A DNA stretch of 29,627 bases. Source: JBDHZK01 sp039811865. GTDB taxonomy: Bacteria > Actinomycetota > Actinomycetes > Propionibacteriales > Propionibacteriaceae. Position 1 is the first letter of the stretch, and each line of letters starts with the position of its first letter. This document shows, piece by piece, positions 1 through 7,094 of the stretch. The position numbers and the translations under genes are program-made. The notes below the pieces were generated by a model, which saw only the letters and a list, made by a program, of their open reading frames with translations, had not been told where the DNA came from and made no database searches. The stretch lies in NCBI GenBank assembly GCA_039811865.1, contig JBDHZK010000013.1:1-29627 (forward strand), written 5' to 3'.

Positions 1-473
1 TCCTTGGCGTAGTAGGTCTCGTCGAAGACCAGGTAGTTGGGACGTCCCAGATTGACGAACCGGATCACGAACGCCAGCGCCGTGATCCCGACCGTGACCA
101 GCCAGCCGACGACCGGATCGCTCAGCAATCCGTCGCGCAGGCGGTCGATGGTCGAGGGAGCGGGCGCGGCCGAGACCAGCGGCGCAAACCACCTCGGGGG
201 CGCAACGTCGCGCGCGATGCCGGGGACTGGTGGGCCCTGGGGGGCCGAAGCCTGGGTTGGCGTCGGCGCCAGGTCAGCATCCATGGGTGCGATTGGCGCG
301 GGGACTTCGGCGTCGGCGGTTCCGCCCGGCGTTGCCGCCGCGTCGTCGCTGAGGAGTGTTGCCGACCCCACGCCGTCCGGGATGGCGGCGGCGCCCGGCT
401 CGCCCGCAGGCTGCTGGTCCACATCCGCGGACAACGCCGTTTCGCCAGTGGGCGCGGGGTGGGCCTGGGTCAC
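1..473 (-). CDS. pmt: Protein O-mannosyltransferase (PMT family), N-terminal part, truncated by window edge
   Basis: Read on the minus strand the frame stays open to the window edge. It begins with about 110 residues rich in Ala, Pro and Asp, presumably cytoplasmic. A hydrophobic segment follows (VVGWLVTVGITALAFVIRF), then RPNYLVFDETYYAKD, the first-loop signature of PMT enzymes with the acidic DE pair. PMTs are polytopic membrane proteins (GT39) that move mannose from polyprenyl-phosphate-mannose to secreted proteins. Head-to-head placement with rsmI matches the actinobacterial pmt/rsmI pair known from mycobacteria. I chose GTG at 473-471 because a TAGGAT hexamer ends 7 nt upstream, as at leaderless starts elsewhere here. 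An in-frame ATG at 482-480 would add three residues but lies inside that hexamer and has no Shine-Dalgarno. Family is confident from the signature; the exact start is inferred; the C-terminal part is not visible. Confidence 0.85.
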   Translation of the reverse strand, partial: MTQAHPAPTGETALSADVDQQPAGEPGAAAIPDGVGSATLLSDDAAATPGGTADAEVPAPIAPMDADLAPTPTQASAPQGPPVPGIARDVAPPRWFAPLVSAAPAPSTIDRLRDGLLSDPVVGWLVTVGITALAFVIRFVNLGRPNYLVFDETYYAK

Positions 474-480
474 GGCGGCC

Positions 481-486
481 ATCCTA
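481..486 (-). promoter_or_regulatory. Putative -10 element (TAGGAT) of pmt
   Basis: On the minus strand TAGGAT is followed by 7 nt and then GTG. The same hexamer and spacing occur before purS. No convincing -35 box is visible. Inferred from spacing only. Confidence 0.45.
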
Positions 487-549
487 TGTCGGCGGCCGGG
501 GACGTCCGCCGGGCGCGGCCGGACGAGCGGCGTGTGGCAAGGTGGCCCC

Positions 550-1491
550 GTGAGCGAAGGAACCCCCGGTGAACTCGTGCTGGCCGGGACGCCCATCGGC
601 GACGTCACGGACGCCAGCCCGGCGCTGCTCGCGGCGCTGACCTCGGCAAACGTGATCGCCGCGGAGGACACCCGCAAGCTGCGCGACCTGGCGGGCCGGC
701 TTGGGATCGCGATCGAGGCGAAGGTGGTCTCGCACTTCGAGGGCAACGAGGCGGCCAAGGCCCAGGGGCTGGTGGCCGACATCGCCGCGGGGGCAACGGT
801 CGTGGTCGTTACCGACGCCGGGATGCCACTCGTGTCCGACCCGGGATTTCGCCTGGTCAAAGCGGTAATCGACGCCGGACTCAGCGTCCGGGTCGTGCCG
901 GGTCCCTCGGCCGTCCTCGCTGCCCTGGCCGTCTCGGGGCTGCCCACCGACCGCTTCTGCTTCGAGGGCTTCTTGCCAAGGAAGCCGGGGGAGCGGGGCC
1001 GGCGGCTGGCCGAACTGGCCGCCGAACCCCGAACGATGGTCTTCTTCGAGGCCCCCCACCGCATCGGCGCGACGCTGGCGGGGATGGCGGACGCCTTCGG
1101 CGCCGACCGTCCCGCTGCCGTTTGCCGGGAGCTGACCAAGACGTACGAGGAGATCCGCCGCGGACGGCTGGCCGACTTGGCCGACTGGGCCGCCGCCGGC
1201 GTCCGCGGCGAGGTTACGGTCGTCGTGGGCGGCGCACCTGCCGAAGCATTCGACCCACCCACCGCCGCCGCGCTCGTGGCGGAGCGTGTCCTGGCGGGCG
1301 CCACCTTCCGCAGCGCCGTCGACGAGGTGGCAGCCGAGCACGGCTGGGCGCGCAAGGCGGTCTACACCGCTGCGTTGGCGCTGCGACGTGTGCCGTCCAC
1401 GACGTCGGTTGCCCCAAACGGCCCGAAACTGGCGGCGATTTCGCCAACGCTCGTCGCGCTCGGCACAGACCCTCAAGCGGAGCCCCAGTGA
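550..1491 (+). CDS. rsmI: 16S rRNA (cytidine1402-2'-O)-methyltransferase RsmI
   Basis: RsmI is an SAM-dependent enzyme of the tetrapyrrole-methylase fold that 2'-O-methylates C1402 in the 16S rRNA decoding centre. The 313-residue protein opens with GELVLAGTPIGDVTD, carries AEDTRKLRDL, a mid-protein GPSAVLAALAVSGLP stretch followed by CFEGFLPRK, then FEAPHRIGATL and RELTKTYEEIRRG, all typical of the family. Length is slightly above the usual 280-290. The open frame extends far upstream of 550 but that part covers pmt on the other strand and has no family similarity. GTG at 550 is supported by AAGGTGG at 539-545. The same bases also spell CAAGGT six nt before the start, so a leaderless origin is possible. 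The stop overlaps the tatD start by 4 bp (GTGA), implying one mRNA and coupled translation. Confidence 0.95.
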   Translation: MSEGTPGELVLAGTPIGDVTDASPALLAALTSANVIAAEDTRKLRDLAGRLGIAIEAKVVSHFEGNEAAKAQGLVADIAAGATVVVVTDAGMPLVSDPGFRLVKAVIDAGLSVRVVPGPSAVLAALAVSGLPTDRFCFEGFLPRKPGERGRRLAELAAEPRTMVFFEAPHRIGATLAGMADAFGADRPAAVCRELTKTYEEIRRGRLADLADWAAAGVRGEVTVVVGGAPAEAFDPPTAAALVAERVLAGATFRSAVDEVAAEHGWARKAVYTAALALRRVPSTTSVAPNGPKLAAISPTLVALGTDPQAEPQ

Positions 1492-2315
1492 GTAGGCCGC
1501 TTCCGCCGGCTCCCGAACCGCTGCCGGCGCCGGTTACCGACTCGCACACGCACCTGGAGAGCACCCGCGCCTTCTCTGGGCTCGAGGTCGCGGACGCCAT
1601 TGCCGCCGCGGCGGCGGTCGGGGTCACCCGGATGGTCGAGGTCGGCGTCGACGTCTCCTCTTCGCTGGAAGCGGTGCGAATCGCCGCCACCAATCCCGCC
1701 GTGATCGCCAGCGTGGCGATCCACCCCAACGAGGCCGCCCGCCTCGGGGATCGTCTGCCCGCCGAACTCGACCGCCTCGCACTCCTCGTGGGCGCGCCGA
1801 AGGTCCACGCTGTCGGCGAAACCGGGCTGGACTACTTCCGCACCAAGGACGCGTCCGGGCAGGCACTCCAGAAGACGTCCTTCGCGGCCCACATCGCCTG
1901 GGCGAAAGCGCACGACCTCGCGCTCGTCATTCACGACCGCGACGCGCACGCCGACATCGTCGAAGTGCTGGACGCCGAGGGCTGGCCGGCTCGCGTCGTC
2001 ATGCACTGCTTCTCCGGGGACGCCGGCTTCGCCCGGGTCTGCCTCGATCGGGGCGCTTGGCTGTCCTTTCCCGGCACGGTCACGTTCAAGCCCAACGCCG
2101 ACCTCCGCGAGGCGGCCCTGCTCACCCCGACCGATCGGCTCTTGGTCGAGACGGACGCCCCCTATCTCACGCCGGTGCCGTGGCGCGGCAAGCCCAACTC
2201 GCCATACCTGCTGCCGCTCACGGTGCGGTTCCTGGCCGAGCTGCGCGGGGAGGACCTGGAGTCCTTCTGCCACGAGGTCACCGACGCGGCGACGGTCGCC
2301 TTCGCCTGGGAGTAG
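1488..2315 (+). CDS. tatD: TatD family metal-dependent hydrolase / DNase
   Basis: TatD proteins are TIM-barrel metal-dependent nucleases (3'-5' exonuclease on DNA or RNA) related to amidohydrolases. The 275-residue frame shows the family signposts in order: DSHTHLES with metal ligands H20 and H22, a barrel Glu in GETGLDYFRTKD, LVIHDRDAH, MHCFSGD, and the C-terminal LLVETDAPYLTP. The first 16 residues are Pro-rich and look like a loose tail. GTG at 1488 overlaps the rsmI stop by 4 bp and keeps the whole barrel. In mycobacteria metG lies between rsmI and tatD; here the genes overlap, so metG must be elsewhere. The next gene, pdxT, is convergent, so the rsmI-tatD transcript ends here. Confidence 0.93.
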   Translation: MSRPLPPAPEPLPAPVTDSHTHLESTRAFSGLEVADAIAAAAAVGVTRMVEVGVDVSSSLEAVRIAATNPAVIASVAIHPNEAARLGDRLPAELDRLALLVGAPKVHAVGETGLDYFRTKDASGQALQKTSFAAHIAWAKAHDLALVIHDRDAHADIVEVLDAEGWPARVVMHCFSGDAGFARVCLDRGAWLSFPGTVTFKPNADLREAALLTPTDRLLVETDAPYLTPVPWRGKPNSPYLLPLTVRFLAELRGEDLESFCHEVTDAATVAFAWE

Positions 2316-2328
2316 TCAGGGAACATCT

Positions 2329-2369
2329 CTTCGACGGGCGCCGGGGTTCGCTCCTTGAACTGGTCGAAG
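2329..2369. terminator. Candidate bidirectional terminator between tatD and pdxT
   Basis: CTTCGAC at 2329-2335 pairs with GTCGAAG at 2363-2369. An inner GTTC/GAAC pairing lies inside the 27-nt loop. The structure sits in the 70-bp gap between two convergent stops, where termination is needed from both sides. There is no U-tract, as is common in actinobacteria. Position and pairing are seen; function is inferred. Confidence 0.35.
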
Positions 2370-2385
2370 GGGGCGAGCCCGGCAC

Positions 2386-2973
2386 TTACCCCACCGCCGC
2401 CAGCAATCGCCGATGGAACAAGGCCTCACCGGTCAACTCGGGGTGGAACGCGACGCCGGTGATCTCGCCCGACGACACCGCGACGACCCGCCCGTCGTGC
2501 TCGGCGAGGACGTCCACGCCGACGCCGACGCGCTCGACCCCGGGGGCTCGGATGAACGCCACGCGTGCCTGGCCGAGGGTCGTGGCCAAGACCACCTCGG
2601 CCGAATCCACTTGGGGGCCGAAGGCGTTGCGCCGCACCGAGACGTCCAGGACCCCGAGCGAGGCCTGCCCCGGAGCCGGGTCGAGTACCTGCGTGGCCAG
2701 CAGGATCAGTCCGGCGCACGTCCCGAGGGTGGGCACTCCGGCCAAGATCAGCTCGCGCAGCGGATCTGTCAGCCCGAACGTCCGGCACAACCGATCGATG
2801 GTGGACGACTCCCCGCCGGGCAGGACGAGCGCGTCCAGCCGAGCCCCGTCCGGGCCCACGAGGTGCTCGGCGCGACGCACCCAGACCGTCCGCGCGCCAA
2901 CCGATTCGAGCAGCTCGGCGTGCTCGCGGACCCCGCCTTGCAGCCCGAGAATGCCGACGACGGGGGCACTCAC
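2386..2973 (-). CDS. pdxT: Pyridoxal 5'-phosphate synthase glutaminase subunit PdxT
   Basis: PdxT hydrolyses glutamine and channels ammonia to PdxS in the DXP-independent pyridoxal phosphate pathway. The 195-residue protein begins VVGILGLQGGVREH, has the oxyanion strand LVLPGGESSTIDRL, the nucleophile in GTCAGLILLA (C86) and the catalytic His/Glu in FHPELTG (H177, E179). The class-I glutaminase triad is therefore complete and the length is normal. The start is GTG; its first two bases, together with the preceding pair, form a 4-bp GTGA overlap with the pdxS stop, so the subunits are translationally coupled. The order pdxS-pdxT is standard. No MocR-type PdxR regulator is adjacent. Confidence 0.97.
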   Translation of the reverse strand: MSAPVVGILGLQGGVREHAELLESVGARTVWVRRAEHLVGPDGARLDALVLPGGESSTIDRLCRTFGLTDPLRELILAGVPTLGTCAGLILLATQVLDPAPGQASLGVLDVSVRRNAFGPQVDSAEVVLATTLGQARVAFIRAPGVERVGVGVDVLAEHDGRVVAVSSGEITGVAFHPELTGEALFHRRLLAAVG

Positions 2974-3869
2974 CAGCCGCGCTCGGCCAGCCGATGCGGC
3001 GCCGGTACGTCCGCCACATTGATGCCCACCATCGCTTCGCCGAGCCCGCGCGAGGCCGCGGTGATCGCGGCCGGGTCGTCGAACTGGGCGGTCGCCTTGA
3101 CGATCGCCGCGGCCCGCTTGGCGGGGTCGCCGGACTTGAAGATGCCCGAGCCGACGAAAACGCCGTCCGCGCCGAGCTGCATCATCATCGCCGCGTCGGC
3201 CGGGGTGGCCACCCCGCCCGCGGTGAACAAGACGACCGGCAACTCGCCCCGCTCGGCGACCTCTCGGACGATCTCGTAGGGTGCCGCCAGCTCCTTGGCG
3301 GCGACGTACAGCTCGTCGGGGTTCGCGGCCAGCGTGGCCTGCAGCCCCGCGATCTCGCGCCGGATCGTCCGGATGTGTTTGGTCGCCTCCGAGACGTCCC
3401 CCGTTCCGGCCTCGCCCTTGGAGCGGATCATCGCCGCGCCCTCGGCGATCCGGCGCAGCGCCTCGCCAAGATTGGTCGCCCCGCAGACGAACGGCACCGA
3501 GAAGGCGTGCTTGTCGATGTGATTGACGTAGTCGGCCGGCGAAAGCACCTCGGACTCGTCGATGTAGTCGACCTTCAGCTCCTGCAGGATCTGCGCCTCG
3601 ACGAAGTGGCCGATGCGAGCCTTCGCCATCACGGGAATCGAGACGGCCTCGATGATGCCAAGGATCAGGTCCGGGTCGCTCATCCGGGCGACGCCTCCCT
3701 GGGCGCGAATGTCCGCCGGGACGCGTTCCAGCGCCATCACCGCTACCGCCCCGGCGTCCTCGGCGATGCGGGCCTGCTCCGGCGTGACCACGTCCATGAT
3801 CACGCCGCCCTTGAGCATGTCGGCCAGGCCGCGCTTGACGAGGGAGGTTCCGGTGCGAGCTTCAGTCAT
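2970..3869 (-). CDS. pdxS: Pyridoxal 5'-phosphate synthase lyase subunit PdxS
   Basis: PdxS condenses ribose 5-phosphate, glyceraldehyde 3-phosphate and PdxT-derived ammonia to pyridoxal 5'-phosphate; it forms a dodecamer decorated by PdxT. The 299-residue protein shows VKRGLADMLKGGVIMDVV (D26), the first Schiff-base lysine in IPVMAKARIGH (K83), and the second in MIRSKGEAGTGDV (K151), followed by the phosphate-binding FTAGGVATPADAA and GADGVFVGSGIF stretches. All catalytic residues are present. The frame could be extended upstream by 33 residues, but ATG at 3869 gives the usual N-terminus (MTEARTGTSLVKRG). It is preceded by CACACT and a 7-nt spacer, like the other minus-strand units here. Co-transcribed with pdxT through a 4-bp overlap. 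Confidence 0.97.
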   Translation of the reverse strand: MTEARTGTSLVKRGLADMLKGGVIMDVVTPEQARIAEDAGAVAVMALERVPADIRAQGGVARMSDPDLILGIIEAVSIPVMAKARIGHFVEAQILQELKVDYIDESEVLSPADYVNHIDKHAFSVPFVCGATNLGEALRRIAEGAAMIRSKGEAGTGDVSEATKHIRTIRREIAGLQATLAANPDELYVAAKELAAPYEIVREVAERGELPVVLFTAGGVATPADAAMMMQLGADGVFVGSGIFKSGDPAKRAAAIVKATAQFDDPAAITAASRGLGEAMVGINVADVPAPHRLAERGW

Positions 3870-3876
3870 GGGCCCT

Positions 3877-3882
3877 AGTGTG
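3877..3882 (-). promoter_or_regulatory. Putative -10 element (CACACT) of pdxS-pdxT
   Basis: Minus-strand CACACT lies 7 nt before the pdxS ATG. Near-identical hexamers stand 6 nt before rsmA and tetR. No -35 box is apparent. A promoter is needed somewhere in the 124-bp gap behind rsmA unless pdxS is read through from rsmA. Confidence 0.4.
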
Positions 3883-3993
3883 CGCTGGCCGCGGTCGGCG
3901 CCTCGTGGGGTGGCCAAATGTGGGACGACTTCGGCAATTGCCGCACCTGTGCCGTCTCGGATCGGCATTCCGGCCCGGACCCCTTCGAACGGT

Positions 3994-4899
3994 TCAGGGC
4001 CGAGTGGGGCGTGGGGCCCCTTGGCCGGGCTCAGGGGTCGAACTGGCGGGGAGTTGCTCGGCGATCCGTGCGAACGCCAAGACGTCCAACACTTCGCCGC
4101 GCGCCTGCGGGTCGACCCCGGCCGCCGTCAACGCCGTGGACGCGCCCGCGGACGATCCGAACACCCCCGCCAGCGCCGAGCGGAGCATCTTGCGGCGCTG
4201 GGCGAAAGCGGCATCGATCACCCTGAAGGTCGCCTGGCGGGACGCACTGGTTGCGGGGGGCTCGCGCCGCGCGATCGCGACCAGTCCGGATTCCACGTTC
4301 GGCGCCGGCCAGAAGACCGCCGCGCCCACGCTGCCGACGCGGTGCGCCTGTGCATACCAGGCCAGCTTCACCGAAGGGACGCCGTAGGTACGCGACCCGG
4401 GTGGGGCCACCAGCCGGTCGGCGACCTCGGCCTGCACCATCACCAGCCCCCGATCCCACGACGGGAAACGAGCCAGTAGGTGCAGCACCACCGGGACGCT
4501 CACGTTGTACGGCAGGTTCGCCACCACCACGCTCGGCTGCGGGTCGGGCAGCTCGTTGACGCCGAGCGCGTCCGCCTCGACCACGTGAAGCCGGGACGCC
4601 GCCTCCGCGCCCAGGCGCTGCGTAACCGTCCGCGGCAGCCGCCGCGCCAGCGCAGGCTCGATCTCGACGGCCGTGACCGAGCGACCGGCGGCCAACAAGC
4701 CCAGCGTCAGGGATCCCAGCCCCGGGCCGATCTCCAGGGCAACGTCGTCCGCTCGCACGCCGGCGAGGCTCACGATCCGCCGCACCGTGTTGGCATCGAT
4801 GACGAAGTTCTGCCCCCGTTGTTTGGTCGGACGCAGACCTAGCTCGGCGGCGATGGCGCGCACCGAGGTGGGGTCGAGCAGGCCGGCTGGTTGGCTCAC
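3994..4899 (-). CDS. rsmA: 16S rRNA (adenine1518/1519-N6)-dimethyltransferase RsmA (KsgA)
   Basis: RsmA dimethylates two adjacent adenosines in helix 45 late in 30S assembly. The 301-residue protein carries the N-terminal motif GQNFVIDANTVRRIV, the SAM-binding loop LEIGPGLGSLT (E56-T65), AVEIEP for the ribose, and the catalytic NLPYNVSVPVVLHLL (N128-Y131). The C-terminal domain with FAQRRKMLRSAL is present; the last 20 residues are Pro-rich. I prefer GTG at 4899 because CACACT ends 6 nt upstream; a GTG at 4905 would add two residues but abuts that hexamer. In many actinobacteria rsmA runs in the same direction as tatD and ispE. Here it faces the other way together with pdxS-pdxT, giving a divergent rsmA/ispE pair. 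Confidence 0.95.
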   Translation of the reverse strand: MSQPAGLLDPTSVRAIAAELGLRPTKQRGQNFVIDANTVRRIVSLAGVRADDVALEIGPGLGSLTLGLLAAGRSVTAVEIEPALARRLPRTVTQRLGAEAASRLHVVEADALGVNELPDPQPSVVVANLPYNVSVPVVLHLLARFPSWDRGLVMVQAEVADRLVAPPGSRTYGVPSVKLAWYAQAHRVGSVGAAVFWPAPNVESGLVAIARREPPATSASRQATFRVIDAAFAQRRKMLRSALAGVFGSSAGASTALTAAGVDPQARGEVLDVLAFARIAEQLPASSTPEPGQGAPRPTRP

Positions 4900-4905
4900 G
4901 CGCAC

Positions 4906-4911
4906 AGTGTG
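4906..4911 (-). promoter_or_regulatory. Putative -10 element (CACACT) of rsmA
   Basis: Minus-strand CACACT is followed by GTGCGC and then GTG at 4899. This is the same sequence and nearly the same spacing as at pdxS and tetR, so leaderless transcription is suggested. The rest of the 250-bp rsmA-ispE divergent spacer shows no gene or RNA that I recognise. Confidence 0.4.
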
Positions 4912-5136
4912 CCCTGCGGGAACCGGGCCGGCTGGGAGGCGAGCAGCCGCGGAAACGAGGCCGGGGCAGGGGCCGGGCCCGATGCGCTGGGTCGAACGAG
5001 GTCGAACCTGTCAGCTGGACCGGATCCTTGCTGTCTTAGGGGCAACCGACGTCGTGACCGGCCCACGCGCGATCGCCTTGCCCGGGTTGGGGCCTCAGTT
5101 TTTTCCCTCCCCCTGGGCCCGGGCGATTCAAGGCGC

Positions 5137-5142
5137 TAGCCT
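5137..5142 (+). promoter_or_regulatory. Putative -10 element (TAGCCT) of ispE
   Basis: TAGCCT ends 7 nt before the GTG start of ispE. No Shine-Dalgarno lies in front of that start, which fits a leaderless mRNA beginning at or next to the start codon. Confidence 0.5.
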
Positions 5143-5149
5143 CGCGAAC

Positions 5150-6079
5150 GTGGCGACACCACTTGCACCGCTACCGGAGGCGATCCGGGTGCGCGTGGCC
5201 GGAAAGATCAACCTGGCCCTGCGTGTGGGCGGTGTCCGCGAAGACGGGTATCACCCACTGGCCACGGTTTTCCAGGCAGTCTCCCTCTACGACGAGGTCG
5301 GGGTCCGAGCGGCGCCGGCGGGGATCTTCGAGGTGAGCGTCAGCGGCGATCAGGCCGACCGCGTTCCCCTTGGCGAGGAGAACCTGGCGGTCAAGGCTGC
5401 CCGGAAACTCGCCGCGGAGTTCGGAGTGGCGCAGGACCAAGGCGTTTCCATCGCCATTCGCAAGGCCATCCCGGTAACCGGCGGTATGGCCGGCGGTTCC
5501 GCGGACGCCGCCGCTGCACTGCTCGCCTGCTCGGTCTTGTGGGATCTCGACACACCGCCCGACGAGCTGCGCGAGCTGGGGTCGGCATTGGGCGCGGACG
5601 TCCCCTTCGCCCTGACCGGCGGGAGCGCGCTCGGCACGGGCCGCGGCGACGAGCTCGTGCCGGTGCTCTCGCGAGGCACCTATCACTGGGTGCTCGCGTT
5701 CAGCCACGGGGAGCTCGCCACCCCGGCGGTCTTCGGCAAGTTCGACGAGCTGGGTGTGGTGGACGAACCCTTGGACGTGCCCGCGGGGCTGCTCAACGCG
5801 CTGGCCTCCGGGGACGCGGTCGCGCTCGGCCGCCACCTCGTCAACGATCTGCAGCCGCCCGCGTTGGCCTTGCGACCGCAACTCGGCCAGGTGCTCGAGG
5901 CGGGACGCGAGTTGGGTGCGCTGGGAGCGGTCGTCTCGGGTTCGGGCCCGACCTGCGCGTTCTTGGCCGCCAACGAGTCCGCGGCGGTGGATCTTTCGGT
6001 CAAACTCTCCAGCGAGGGCATTTGCCGCGCGGTCAGGAGGGTGGCTGGCCCAGTCCCGGGGGCCCGGCTGATCGCCTGA
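5150..6079 (+). CDS. ispE: 4-diphosphocytidyl-2-C-methyl-D-erythritol kinase IspE
   Basis: IspE phosphorylates CDP-methylerythritol with ATP in the non-mevalonate isoprenoid pathway. The 309-residue protein is a GHMP kinase: VRVAGKINLALRVGG near the N-terminus (K19 and N21), EDGYHPLATVFQAVSLYDEV, the ATP-binding glycine loop TGGMAGGSADAAAALL (110-125), the catalytic aspartate in GADVPFALTGG (D150), and the C-terminal VVSGSGPTCAFL. The glycine loop reads GGMAGG rather than the more common GAGLGGG, a modest variation. The upstream frame is open for more than 150 codons but has no family similarity and covers rsmA. GTG at 5150 is chosen from the TAGCCT hexamer 7 nt upstream. The downstream neighbour tetR is convergent, so ispE appears monocistronic. 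Confidence 0.96.
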   Translation: MATPLAPLPEAIRVRVAGKINLALRVGGVREDGYHPLATVFQAVSLYDEVGVRAAPAGIFEVSVSGDQADRVPLGEENLAVKAARKLAAEFGVAQDQGVSIAIRKAIPVTGGMAGGSADAAAALLACSVLWDLDTPPDELRELGSALGADVPFALTGGSALGTGRGDELVPVLSRGTYHWVLAFSHGELATPAVFGKFDELGVVDEPLDVPAGLLNALASGDAVALGRHLVNDLQPPALALRPQLGQVLEAGRELGALGAVVSGSGPTCAFLAANESAAVDLSVKLSSEGICRAVRRVAGPVPGARLIA

Positions 6080-6135
6080 TTTGCCGGATCGCAGGCGTCC
6101 GGTGCGACCCTCCGATCGGCGCAGGGGTGGCCGTC

Positions 6136-6152
6136 CGACCCAGGCAGGGTCG
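6136..6152. terminator. Candidate terminator hairpin between ispE and tetR
   Basis: CGACCC at 6136-6141 pairs with GGGTCG at 6147-6152 across the loop AGGCA. It sits in the 107-bp gap between two convergent stops. A second, weaker CCGGA/TCCGG pairing lies at 6084-6102. No U-tract follows on either strand. Termination is inferred from position. Confidence 0.35.
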
Positions 6153-6186
6153 ACCGGCGTGCCGACAGGCCGAAAGAGCCGAAAGA

Positions 6187-6948
6187 CTAGGAGGCGGGAC
6201 GGTCCTGGCCGCGTCGCTCGTGCGCGCGCGTCGCTCGCCCGCGGACGTTGATCTCGTCCACCGGTGCTGCCTGCTTGCCGGGCTGGCTCGGCTCGCCGCT
6301 CAGGGTCGGGGACGGTTGCAGCGTGCGCATTCCGTTCCAGGCCAGGTTGACCAGGTGGGCGGCGACCTCGGCCTTGGTCAGGTCGTTCGAGCCGCGGGTG
6401 TCCAGCCACCATTGGCCGGTCAGCGCGACCAGCCCCACCAGCATCTGCGCATAGATCGGCGCGGCGGCGGCAGGGTAGCGGCGGCGGATGAACTGGGCGG
6501 CGAGCAGGTCCTCGACCCGTGACGCGATATCGGACAGGATCGTCGCGAACGTCCCACCGGCCTGGCCGGCGGTGGAGTCGCGGGCGATGATCCGGAAACC
6601 GTCGGGATGATCGTCGATGTAGTCGAGCAAGGCAAGGGTGCCCAGCTCGATCAGCCCACGCGAACTCGCGCCCGGGGTGGTCAGCGCGGCGCGGATCGCG
6701 TCGTGCAGCCGCCGCACCTCGCGGTCGACCACCACCGCGTAAAGGCCTTCCTTGCCGCCGAAGTGTTCGTAGACCACGGGCTTGCTCACCTCGGCGCGCG
6801 CGGCGATCTCCTCCACGGACGTCCCCTCGAGGCCACGCTCGGCGAACAAGGCGCGCGCGACGTCGATCAATTGCTCCCGGCGCTGGTCCCGCGTCATCCG
6901 CACCCGGCCGCGCCGAGCCCGGTTCAGCGGGCTGGGGGAGGCGGACAC
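6187..6948 (-). CDS. TetR/AcrR family transcriptional regulator
   Basis: A 253-residue protein with an N-terminal TetR helix-turn-helix: RREQLIDVARALFAERGLEG, then TSVEEIAARAEVSKPVVYEHF and GGKEGLYAVVVDRE (about residues 22-73). The remainder is helical and would form the ligand-binding and dimer domain. A C-terminal tail of about 45 residues is polar and ends Arg-rich. The ligand cannot be read. The location, divergent from tRNA-Gln/glmU, matches Rv1019 of M. tuberculosis, which (from memory) sits next to glmU and mfd. Autoregulation through the 146-bp divergent spacer is therefore plausible but unshown; I saw no clear inverted-repeat operator. The start is GTG at 6948, preceded by six G and by GACACT, so either Shine-Dalgarno or leaderless initiation would work. 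A later ATG (residue 18) would still keep the HTH. Confidence 0.9.
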   Translation of the reverse strand: MSASPSPLNRARRGRVRMTRDQRREQLIDVARALFAERGLEGTSVEEIAARAEVSKPVVYEHFGGKEGLYAVVVDREVRRLHDAIRAALTTPGASSRGLIELGTLALLDYIDDHPDGFRIIARDSTAGQAGGTFATILSDIASRVEDLLAAQFIRRRYPAAAAPIYAQMLVGLVALTGQWWLDTRGSNDLTKAEVAAHLVNLAWNGMRTLQPSPTLSGEPSQPGKQAAPVDEINVRGRATRAHERRGQDRPAS

Positions 6949-6954
6949 CCCCCC

Positions 6955-6960
6955 AGTGTC
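6955..6960 (-). promoter_or_regulatory. Putative -10 element (GACACT) of tetR
   Basis: Minus-strand GACACT is followed by six G and then the GTG start. It matches the hexamers before rsmA and pdxS in the last five bases. The G run could also act as a Shine-Dalgarno, so the two readings compete. Confidence 0.35.
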
Positions 6961-7094
6961 GCAAAGCCGCGCGACAGATCACCACTCGGGGCGTGCCCAC
7001 GTCCTCGGTGTCGGGGTGCGCACCCCTGGTCGGGGCCGTAGTGTTGGGCCTGGCCATTCGCCGAAGTGGCCACTCGGGACGCAAGTCGCCGAGA

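Noticed and set aside
37..549. Upstream extension of the rsmI frame by about 171 residues
   Set aside because: This part is antisense to the pmt N-terminus, which has a family signature, and RsmI proteins begin right after 550. The Shine-Dalgarno fits 550.
2565..3878. Plus-strand open frame of 437 codons opposite pdxT-pdxS
   Set aside because: pdxT and pdxS have complete catalytic motifs on the minus strand; the plus-strand translation is low-complexity Arg/Pro/Asp-rich.
5171..7084. Minus-strand open frame of 637 codons spanning ispE, the spacer and part of tetR
   Set aside because: It runs across a convergent gene pair and lies in a different frame from tetR. Its residues show no domain pattern.
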